7,873 nucleotides of DNA from DATKMS01 sp041497995 (lineage in GTDB: Bacteria; Desulfobacterota; Binatia; HRBIN30): NCBI GenBank assembly GCA_041497995.1, contig JBGQHM010000314.1, positions 1 through 7,873 of the forward strand, written 5' to 3'. The position numbers and the translations under genes were made by a program. Shown here in pieces: positions 1 through 5,518 of this stretch; position 1 is the first letter of the stretch; every line of letters starts with the position of its first letter. The notes beneath the pieces were generated by a model that did not search any database, was not told the DNA's origin, and was given only the letters and a program-made list of their open reading frames with translations.

Positions 1-1
1 C

Positions 2-286
2 GGAACAATCGGTGCCCACATGTCGATGGCGGGAATCGTATCGAGCATGTTTTACGCCCCTCTGAGATGTGGCCTCACGGGCCTTTGCACTAGACTAGTC
101 CGCGCCATCGAGGAGTCTAGCCCCGCAGTCAACGCCGGCAACCTACGCTACAAGTACGACGAGTCGGGCAACTGCATCGAGCCCCACCCATGCTACGGCG
201 ACTACCGCACGCCGGCGAGCGACGATTGCATCACCACGATCGAGGAGCGCGCCTGGTCGTCACCGATCTTCGTGGATGCGGGGTGA
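2..286 (+). CDS. 3' end of a truncated gene, DUF3604-like C-terminal tail
   Basis: The frame is open from the left edge to a TGA at 284-286, so this is the last ~94 codons of a gene that begins outside the window; the ATG at 20 is probably internal. The visible protein has scattered cysteines and ends in a stretch reading DDCITTIEERAWSSPIFVD. The ERAW(S/T)SP(I/V) ending recalls the C-terminus of large DUF3604 proteins, a family of uncharacterised, probably metal-dependent phosphoesterase-like enzymes common in environmental Gram-negatives. That is recognition from memory of a short motif, and no catalytic region lies in the window. The gene converges on vapC with only 16 bp between stop codons. 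It could instead be another Cys-containing exported protein, and the first ~50 residues are not recognisable. Confidence 0.5.
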   Translation, partial: GTIGAHMSMAGIVSSMFYAPLRCGLTGLCTRLVRAIEESSPAVNAGNLRYKYDESGNCIEPHPCYGDYRTPASDDCITTIEERAWSSPIFVDAG

Positions 287-302
287 CCTTGGAGGGGCCC
301 CT

Positions 303-755
303 TCATCTCGACGCGGGCAGCTCAAAGGTCCCCAGCGCTCTGGCCGCGGTTGTCATATGTCGGTCGAAGGTGATCACAACACGCGTTCCCGCAAGCGCAG
401 CCAAGGCGAGGTGCAGCGCGTCGGCAGCTCGCAAAGGCACCCGGCGTCCGATCCCCATCCGGAGGCGCGCTGCTTCTCTGTGAGCCGCCTGTGTCAGCTC
501 CGTGCGGTGGAACTCGCCAGCATCCATGTCCTGCACAATACGACGGTAGATCCGTTCCGCCTGACTCGCGCTGAGCTCCGCATCGCGCACACGTCGCGCG
601 ATCGCTGAGGTCAACTCCGTGACCGCAAGATCCGACACCACCAAGTCCCGCCGTCCGACCAGCGCGGATTCGAGCGCCTCACTGTCCGGTTCCGAGATGT
701 AGATCTTCGCCACCGCGCTGGCGTCGAGATAGATCGGGCTAGAGGCGATCTTCAC
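303..755 (-). CDS. vapC: VapC-type PIN-domain ribonuclease toxin
   Basis: This is a 150-residue protein with the length and layout of a VapC toxin. It would be a Mg2+-dependent endoribonuclease that cleaves RNA (tRNA or rRNA in studied VapCs) when freed from its antitoxin. All four PIN acidic positions are visible: D11 in YLDASAVAKIY, E47 in VTELTSAIARR, D112 in RAADALHLALA and D131 in TFDRHM. The active site therefore looks intact. The start is a GTG at 755-753, and the first 17 bp overlap the end of vapB (stop at 741-739), which fits translational coupling. No strong Shine-Dalgarno precedes the GTG, again consistent with coupling. The stop at 305-303 faces the stop of the plus-strand partial gene. 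Family assignment is firm; the RNA target cannot be told from sequence. Confidence 0.94.
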   Translation of the reverse strand: MKIASSPIYLDASAVAKIYISEPDSEALESALVGRRDLVVSDLAVTELTSAIARRVRDAELSASQAERIYRRIVQDMDAGEFHRTELTQAAHREAARLRMGIGRRVPLRAADALHLALAALAGTRVVITFDRHMTTAARALGTFELPASR

Positions 756-975
756 GCTGGTCGGCCAACGTTTCTGACAAACGTGGTCCCTTCAGTCGGA
801 TACCCGCGCGAAACCGCCGGTGGCTCGAGAAGGCGCGCACTGAGTCACGCTGTGGAGGAACAATGCGAGCGACCGGGCGGCCACGGTCAGTGATCACCAC
901 CTCGCGGCCTTTGCGCACTTCGTCGAGAATCAGCGACAGATTCTGCCGCGCTTCTCGGATTCCTGCCGATTTCAT
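739..975 (-). CDS. vapB: VapB antitoxin, Phd/YefM-type
   Basis: This is a 78-residue antitoxin counted from the ATG at 975-973. The N-terminal half (MKSAGIREARQNLSLILDEV, then RKGREVVITDRGRPVARIVP) is the typical Phd/YefM DNA-binding fold. The charged C-terminal third (about residues 45-78) is the part expected to wrap and block the toxin. An in-frame GTG at 984-982 would add three residues (giving MDRM at the N-terminus). I prefer the ATG because family members start close to the 'REARQNLS' helix and because a GTG start would sit only 1 bp from the palindrome at 986-1001. The stop overlaps the start of vapC by 17 bp, giving the usual antitoxin-first order. Antitoxins of this class usually repress their own promoter, with the toxin as co-repressor. 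The pair lies 130 bp downstream of the propeller gene on the same strand. Confidence 0.9.
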   Translation of the reverse strand: MKSAGIREARQNLSLILDEVRKGREVVITDRGRPVARIVPPQRDSVRAFSSHRRFRAGIRLKGPRLSETLADQREDRL

Positions 976-985
976 ACGATCCACA

Positions 986-1001
986 GTGCTACAAGTAGCA
1001 C
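986..1001. promoter_or_regulatory. Perfect 16-bp palindrome upstream of vapB, candidate VapB operator
   Basis: The sequence GTGCTACAAGTAGCAC is a perfect inverted repeat with 7-bp arms and a 2-bp centre, ending 10 bp before the vapB ATG. Antitoxins of VapBC and related pairs typically bind palindromes in their own promoter region. The TGCTA/TAGCA half-sites resemble those I recall for the FitAB operator. A TATAGT hexamer at 1030-1025 on the minus strand could be a -10 box, but no matching -35 is evident. Repressor binding is inferred from position and symmetry. Confidence 0.55.
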
Positions 1002-1114
1002 ATGGACGTCAAGCGGCGGAGAACTATAGTGCGGTCCCAAGTCAGTGCCGGCCTGGCTCACGCCCGCCTGCTGACAGTACTTTGTGCAAGAGCCAGCGCC
1101 TCACGCATCCTGTG

Positions 1115-4100
1115 TCACCGACCTGTCGCGCGAGAGGTTGCCAATACGGCCGGCGTCGGGGTGGGGGTCGGCGCCCTGGTGCGCGTCGGCGTGATGGTGG
1201 GCGTCATAGTCGGCGTCGGAGTTGATGGCACTGGGCACGTGCTCAGAGCGTTGTTCACGGCGGCGAGAATCTCATCGACACTGATAGCGTTGTCCTGATT
1301 GCGGTCACCGGCGGCACACTCGGAGATTGCGGCGGTGCCCAAGGCGATGTTCACCAACGTGAGAAGATTGTCGATCGTGACTGTGTTGCTGTCGTCGCAG
1401 TCACCAATGCAGGGGCTGACCGTGATCTGTTGAATCGAGAACACCCCGCCGCCGAACGTCCCGGCGTACAGCGTGCTGGGCGTGAACGAATCGATGGCGA
1501 GGTCGCCGACGTTCGTGTTGGTCAGGCCGGTGTTCACGACATGCCAGCTGCTGGCGCCGTCGGTGCTCTTGAATACGCCGCCGAACGTCCCCGCGTAGAG
1601 CGTGCTGGGCGTCGTGGGTTCGATGACGAGCGCACGGATGATGGAAGGGCTGGACAGTGCGTCGGTGATCGTGTTCCAGCTGCCAGCTCCGTCCGTGCTT
1701 TTGAAGACCACAGTGTCTGACGCGGCGTAGAGCGTGCCAGCTGTAGTAGGATCGACGGCGAGGGCGTGGATGTCAGTATTGGTCAGGCCGGTGGCGAGCC
1801 AGCTGCCCGCACCATCCGTGCTCTTGAAGACACCGCCCCCGAGGCCCTTCGCGACGTAGAGCCTGGTCGGTGCGGCTGGATCGATGGCGAGCGCACTGAC
1901 GGGAGTGAACGTCAGGGTTCCGCCGTTGGTGTCCGCCAGGCCGGTGTTGACGGTATGCCAGCTGTTGCCGCCGTCGGTGCTCTTGTGCACGCCATCGATG
2001 TTCGTCACGGCATAGAGTGTGCGGGACACATCAGGGTCGATGAGGATGGCGACGACGGCAATCCTAAAACCACCGATGCCTATCCCGATGCGAGCGCCGG
2101 CAGCGGTCACCGGGACGGTGTCGTCCCCGGGGAAGACAGTATCGTTCCAGCTTCTGCCCGCATCCGTGCTCTTGAATACGCTGCCGGGAGGGCCGCCATA
2201 ACTCTTGCTGATACCCGTCCCCGTCGCAGCATAGAGGGTACCGGGTATGGTCGGATCGATGGCCAAGGCGCGGACGTAAGTGTCGGTAAGGCCGGTGCTG
2301 ACTGTGTCCCAGGTGCTGCCAGCGTCCGTGCTCTTGAACACGCCGCCGAACCCCGCTGCAGCGTACAGCGTGTTGGGCGCCGTGGGGTCGATGGCCACGG
2401 CCAATACTTCGGTGTTGCTCACGCCGGTGTTGACTGCGTTCCACGCAGTAGCGCCGTCCGTGCTCTTCAAAACGCCACTGCCGAAGGTCGCGGCGTAGAG
2501 TGTGCTTGATGGGTTGGGATCGATGGCAAGTGCGCGGACGTAGAAATTGGTTATTCCGGTGTTGACCGCACCCCACGTGCTGGCGCCATCTCCGCTCTTG
2601 AACACGCCGTCGGAGGTCCCGGCGTAGAGCGTGCTGGGTGCAGCCGGGTCGATTGCGATGGCGAGCATGATGGTGCTGGGCAGCCCCGCACTGGCTGCCT
2701 CCCAGCGTTGGCCGCCGTCAGTGCTCTTGAATACGCCGTCCCCACTTCCACCTGCATAGAGTGTGCTGGGTGTGGTCGGATCAATAGCGAGGGCGATGAC
2801 GAAAGTGCTGGTCAGCCCCGTCGCGTACCAGACGCTGCCGCCGTCGGTGCTCTTGAATACCCCGCCGGGGATCGTCCCGCCTGAGACGATGAGATCGCGG
2901 GCGGTGTAGAGTGTGCTGGGGGTGGTGGGATCGATGACGACAGCTCGCACGCTGGTGCTGCTCAAGCCGGTGTCGGCAGCGTCCCAGGTGCTGCCACCGT
3001 CGGTGCTCTTGAACAGCCCGCCCTCGGTCGCGGCGTAGAGTGTGCTGGGCGTAGCGGGATCGATGGCGAGCCCTCGGACGGTGGTGTTGGTCAGGCCGGT
3101 GTTTACCGCCTGCCAGTTGGCAGCGCCGTCGCTACTCTTGAACACGCCGGCGCCGTTCGTCGCGGCATAGAGAGTGCGAGGCGTGAGCGGGTCGATGGCC
3201 AGCGCGTAGACGTCGGTGTTGGGCAGGCCGACGCTGGCTGCGCCCCACGTGCCGGCACCGTTGGTGCTCTTGAACACGCTCCCGCCGGCCGTCGCCAAGT
3301 AGGCGGCATACATTGTACTGGGCGTGGTGGGATCGATGGCGAGCGCGCCGACAGACCCGCTTCCCGGCCCGTGGGTGGTCCAGACGTTGATCCCCGCCTG
3401 CGCCATGTGCGCGCTGGCAACGCAAAGCGCGGTGCAAGCGAGAGCTGCCGTATGCCGCCGCGCCCAGTACAGCGTCAGCATCGGCACAATCAACCATGCG
3501 AAGAGACGACCGCCGCCCGTGCGACCCGGGCTCAAGGTGCAACTGCTGCCATCCGCAGACTTTGGCGCGGGTGGCACCTGAACCCGTGCGAAGAACACGT
3601 CGGTGACGCCCGCAGTCTGTGGGCTGATCGTCTGCACGAATATCGCCCCGAAGCCGTCGTTCGCGATCGGTGTCAGCCCGAAGTAGTCGCCCAACGGAAA
3701 AGCGCCAGGGTAAGGAGCGGGACGGATGTCGAAGGGACCGGCGACGTGCGTTTCCGACCACGTGGCGCCGTCCCGGGAGTGGCGGAACCATACGTCGGTC
3801 GTGAGTTGCGCGTCGCCCGGGACGTCACCGCGGAAGTCGAAGTAGGTCACGCCGACAATGCCGGACGGGGAGACGGCCACCGTGGGCTTGAACGCCTGCG
3901 TTCCCTCAACCGCGAGGGCAGTCGGCGCACCCCAGGTCGTGCCGCCGTTGAGCGACTTGGCGAACAGGATGCGCGATGATGAAGTCGACTCGATGAGATG
4001 CCACGCCACATAGACTTCACTGCCAGGGCCGGTCGCGACGCTGGGAGTTACGAACGATACGCCTCCGGCCAGCCCGCGTCCGTTGTCCGGGTCCGTCACC

Positions 4101-4984
4101 ACGTTTTCAGGGATGTCCGCCACAAAGATCGGTGCAGACCAGGAGTCTCCCTGGTCCTGCGAACGCATGGCCCACACGCTCGTCGGCCCAATGGGCGCGA
4201 CGTCCACAGGGATCTGAATGAACACGTTTACGAGCGTCCCATCTGGAAGCACACGGATCTGACTGCTGAACGCCGTCCGGTTCGACTGCGGCGTGATCGG
4301 CATCATTGCGGGTGGCGTCCACGTCACGCCACCATCGGTCGTGCGAGCGAAGAACTGCGGTGCCGCCGGTGCCGTGAAGAGGTCGTGGAACCGGCTCCAC
4401 ACAACGTAGGCGGTTGCCGGCCGGCGTGGGTCGGCCACGAGGACCGGAAAGTCGAGGGCCGCGACCGGGTAGGGTCCGGCTTGGTCTATGGTGACCGGAT
4501 CGGACCAGGAGAGGCCTCCGTCCGATGAGCGGTTCACGACCAACGTCCAGAATAGGCGCCCATGCTTGTTGTCGACGACCTGTGATGAGAGGTACGCCGC
4601 CCCGTCGGAGCCGAAGGACACGCGTGCGTCAAGCGCGCTGTCGGCAGTACCGCCGGTGCATTTCGAGAGGCCGGGCACGAGCACTTGTGTCCAGTGCTCA
4701 CCGCCGTCGTGTGACGCCGCCACCACGTTGCTGATCTGCTTGTCCTGGCTCCAGATCGCGATGATGTTGCGCTGGTCCTTGGGGTTGACCGCCAGGTCCG
4801 GTTCGTATTCGCTGCCCAGCTGGGAGATGTCGACGCCGCAGCCGTCGGGCGCGAACGGGCTTGGGCCGGAGATGTCCACGACCTTCACGGTTGCCGGCGC
4901 GGCGCGTGCGGGAGTCGGGGTCGCAAGCCCGATGGTACCTGCAACAATCGCGAAGATGATCCACACTTGTCTCGACTGCAGCAT
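1115..4984 (-). CDS. Giant exported protein: sialidase-like propeller fused to a 14-unit beta-propeller repeat array with dockerin-like C-terminus
   Basis: This is a 1289-residue protein. The ATG at 4984-4982 is chosen because GGAGAGGTG lies just upstream and because it opens a clear signal peptide (residues 1-28, hydrophobic WIIFAIVAGTIGL, cleavage after ARA). The frame stays open upstream to 5326, but that stretch is the shadow of the neighbouring gene. Residues ~35-470 form a sialidase/BNR-like propeller with six Asp-boxes (S-x-D-G-G-x-x-W type) at W98, W160, W222, W282, W351 and W409. I see no sialidase catalytic arginine set, so a binding role is as likely as hydrolysis. Residues 480-531 hold a Cys + transmembrane + Arg-Arg segment followed by a second signal-peptide-like stretch. 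Residues ~540-1186 carry 14 IDP...TLYA units. Residues 1192-1250 are a dockerin-like EF-hand pair: the second loop, D1227-N1229-D1231-E1238, is canonical, and the first is degenerate. The tail is Thr-Pro rich. It probably acts as a surface or secreted adhesion or scaffold protein; no ligand can be inferred. Confidence 0.85.
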   Translation of the reverse strand: MLQSRQVWIIFAIVAGTIGLATPTPARAAPATVKVVDISGPSPFAPDGCGVDISQLGSEYEPDLAVNPKDQRNIIAIWSQDKQISNVVAASHDGGEHWTQVLVPGLSKCTGGTADSALDARVSFGSDGAAYLSSQVVDNKHGRLFWTLVVNRSSDGGLSWSDPVTIDQAGPYPVAALDFPVLVADPRRPATAYVVWSRFHDLFTAPAAPQFFARTTDGGVTWTPPAMMPITPQSNRTAFSSQIRVLPDGTLVNVFIQIPVDVAPIGPTSVWAMRSQDQGDSWSAPIFVADIPENVVTDPDNGRGLAGGVSFVTPSVATGPGSEVYVAWHLIESTSSSRILFAKSLNGGTTWGAPTALAVEGTQAFKPTVAVSPSGIVGVTYFDFRGDVPGDAQLTTDVWFRHSRDGATWSETHVAGPFDIRPAPYPGAFPLGDYFGLTPIANDGFGAIFVQTISPQTAGVTDVFFARVQVPPAPKSADGSSCTLSPGRTGGGRLFAWLIVPMLTLYWARRHTAALACTALCVASAHMAQAGINVWTTHGPGSGSVGALAIDPTTPSTMYAAYLATAGGSVFKSTNGAGTWGAASVGLPNTDVYALAIDPLTPRTLYAATNGAGVFKSSDGAANWQAVNTGLTNTTVRGLAIDPATPSTLYAATEGGLFKSTDGGSTWDAADTGLSSTSVRAVVIDPTTPSTLYTARDLIVSGGTIPGGVFKSTDGGSVWYATGLTSTFVIALAIDPTTPSTLYAGGSGDGVFKSTDGGQRWEAASAGLPSTIMLAIAIDPAAPSTLYAGTSDGVFKSGDGASTWGAVNTGITNFYVRALAIDPNPSSTLYAATFGSGVLKSTDGATAWNAVNTGVSNTEVLAVAIDPTAPNTLYAAAGFGGVFKSTDAGSTWDTVSTGLTDTYVRALAIDPTIPGTLYAATGTGISKSYGGPPGSVFKSTDAGRSWNDTVFPGDDTVPVTAAGARIGIGIGGFRIAVVAILIDPDVSRTLYAVTNIDGVHKSTDGGNSWHTVNTGLADTNGGTLTFTPVSALAIDPAAPTRLYVAKGLGGGVFKSTDGAGSWLATGLTNTDIHALAVDPTTAGTLYAASDTVVFKSTDGAGSWNTITDALSSPSIIRALVIEPTTPSTLYAGTFGGVFKSTDGASSWHVVNTGLTNTNVGDLAIDSFTPSTLYAGTFGGGVFSIQQITVSPCIGDCDDSNTVTIDNLLTLVNIALGTAAISECAAGDRNQDNAISVDEILAAVNNALSTCPVPSTPTPTMTPTITPTRTRAPTPTPTPAVLATSRATGR
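1151..1228 (-). repeat. Thr-Pro-rich low-complexity tract at the C-terminus
   Basis: Residues 1253-1278 of the propeller protein are almost only Pro and Thr, with a few Met, Ile and Arg (PTPTMTPTITPT type). They follow the dockerin-like domain and precede an 11-residue end, AVLATSRATGR. Such tracts are usually extended, often glycosylated linkers. Here it is terminal rather than joining two domains. Confidence 0.85.
1427..3379 (-). repeat. Tandem array of 14 beta-propeller repeat units (~44 codons each)
   Basis: The coding DNA contains 14 copies of a unit of about 43-46 codons with consensus 'VRALAIDPTTPSTLYA - GGVFKSTDG-GSTW - VNTGLTNT'. IDP-type motifs fall near residues 549, 596, 641, 684, 733, 778, 820, 864, 909, 982, 1034, 1078, 1121 and 1164 of the protein. 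Thirteen units carry an Asp-box (KSTDGG-x-x-W); the last is cut short (VFSIQQI). Two spacings are slightly long (about 50-52) and one is much longer (about 73). On the plus strand the array shows as recurring 'gtgctcttgaa' blocks. Fourteen units fit two seven-bladed propellers, an inference from number only. Confidence 0.9.
3395..3547 (-). other. Internal sorting-tag-like segment abutting a second signal peptide (fusion junction)
   Basis: Residues 480-530 of the propeller protein contain SSCTLSPGR (Cys482), a hydrophobic stretch LFAWLIVPMLTLYW (494-507) and RR (509-510). Cys motif, membrane helix and basic end are the three parts of C-terminal sorting tags such as MYXO-CTERM. They are followed at once by HTAALACTALCVASAHMAQA and a glycine: a hydrophobic core ending in an A-Q-A signal-peptidase-I-like site at 528-530. 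Met502 (ATG 3481-3479) could start a separate 788-residue secreted protein, but no good ribosome binding site precedes it and the first reading frame has no stop. I read this as two exported proteins joined in frame. Confidence 0.6.
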
Positions 4985-4987
4985 GCG

Positions 4988-4996
4988 CACCTCTCC
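4988..4996 (-). promoter_or_regulatory. Ribosome binding site that fixes the start of the propeller gene
   Basis: The minus strand reads GGAGAGGTG followed by CGC and the ATG at 4984. GAGGTG matches the anti-Shine-Dalgarno end of 16S rRNA. This is the best site in the window and favours 4984 over the in-frame ATG at 5026, which lies inside the preceding gene, or any start further upstream. Confidence 0.75.
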
Positions 4997-5013
4997 ATTT
5001 CGTTTCGTCGTAA

Positions 5014-5517
5014 TCAGAATCGCCATTCCACCGGCAATCGCGGGTCCGGGGTGTACGAGCAGAACGCTCCGGTTCTGATCGTGGCGCGCAGATGCTCGAT
5101 CAGTGGTGCATTGTGCGTCCCGATGTGCTGCATCGCCGTCCGAATCGCGCGGGTCGTTTTCACTCGTGCGAGCTCGGTCTGACGCTTCGCAGCGAGTCCG
5201 AGTCGAGCGGTCCGAGCGCTTGGCGGACCCGCCGCGTGCGCCAGCTCCACGGCTGCCACCTTCTCGCTGGGCCGTCGCAACAGGTACGCAAGGTAGCGTA
5301 AGCCGGCGGTGTCCCGCAGTCGGCACACAACGTCGTCGTAGACAATCGTCCAGTACTCGCCTTCGAGTCGAAAGGCGTGGCTGCCGCCATCGGCCGGGTG
5401 TGAGTGCTTGGGTCTGAGTTCCTGATTCATGATTTCATGGAGGGATCGTTCTCGCCTCGCAAGTTCAACCGATTGCCGAGTCCGGCCCTCATGATTCGTC
5501 ATCGATGAACGCACCAT
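5014..5517 (-). CDS. Free-standing C-terminal module of AAA/TPR-type regulatory ATPases (winged-helix-like), function unknown
   Basis: This is a 167-residue protein with no signal peptide or membrane segment, so probably cytoplasmic. Residues 49-95 (FRLEGEYWTIVYDD, then VVCRLRDTAGLRYLAYLLRR and PSEKVAAVELAHAA) match a pattern I know from the C-terminal end of large multidomain proteins with AAA ATPase or TPR regions in deltaproteobacteria and Acidobacteria. So does the end, residues 114-167 (TELARVKTTRAIRTAM; IRTGAFCSYTPDPRLPVEWRF). The middle has a winged-helix look (helix GLRYLAYLL followed by a second helix). In the large homologues I recall a longer charged spacer between the two conserved parts; here it is only about 20 residues. 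The ATG at 5517 gives a 1-nt gap after the upstream stop (TAG-A-ATG). ATGs at 5502 and 5430 are alternatives, and none has a clear ribosome binding site, which suits coupling. Identity of the module is moderately sure; a DNA-binding role is inference. Confidence 0.75.
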   Translation of the reverse strand: MVRSSMTNHEGRTRQSVELARRERSLHEIMNQELRPKHSHPADGGSHAFRLEGEYWTIVYDDVVCRLRDTAGLRYLAYLLRRPSEKVAAVELAHAAGPPSARTARLGLAAKRQTELARVKTTRAIRTAMQHIGTHNAPLIEHLRATIRTGAFCSYTPDPRLPVEWRF

Positions 5518-5518
5518 T

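Noticed and set aside
293..302. Palindrome AGGGGCCCCT between the converging stops, as a terminator
   Set aside because: It has no loop and no T-run on either strand, so it does not form a usual terminator hairpin.
1018..1114. Rho-independent terminator after the propeller gene
   Set aside because: Only short arms with large loops (for example GTCAG/CTGAC) and no T-run were found.
1766..2509. Long plus-strand open frame across the repeat array
   Set aside because: It is a GC-driven mirror of the repeats on the other strand. The product has no recognisable domain and repeats only because the coding strand repeats.
1427..3379. CRISPR-like array suggested by regularly spaced repeats
   Set aside because: The repeats are degenerate, about 132 bp apart and in frame within a coding region. 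They encode propeller blades.
3371..4528. Plus-strand open frames opposite the sialidase-like half
   Set aside because: Arg-rich products without family resemblance, fully inside a supported minus-strand gene.
4985..5326. N-terminal extension of the propeller frame by 114 residues
   Set aside because: It is Arg/Ser-rich, lies in another frame of the well-supported 5014-5517 gene, and places the signal peptide internally. A strong ribosome binding site supports 4984.
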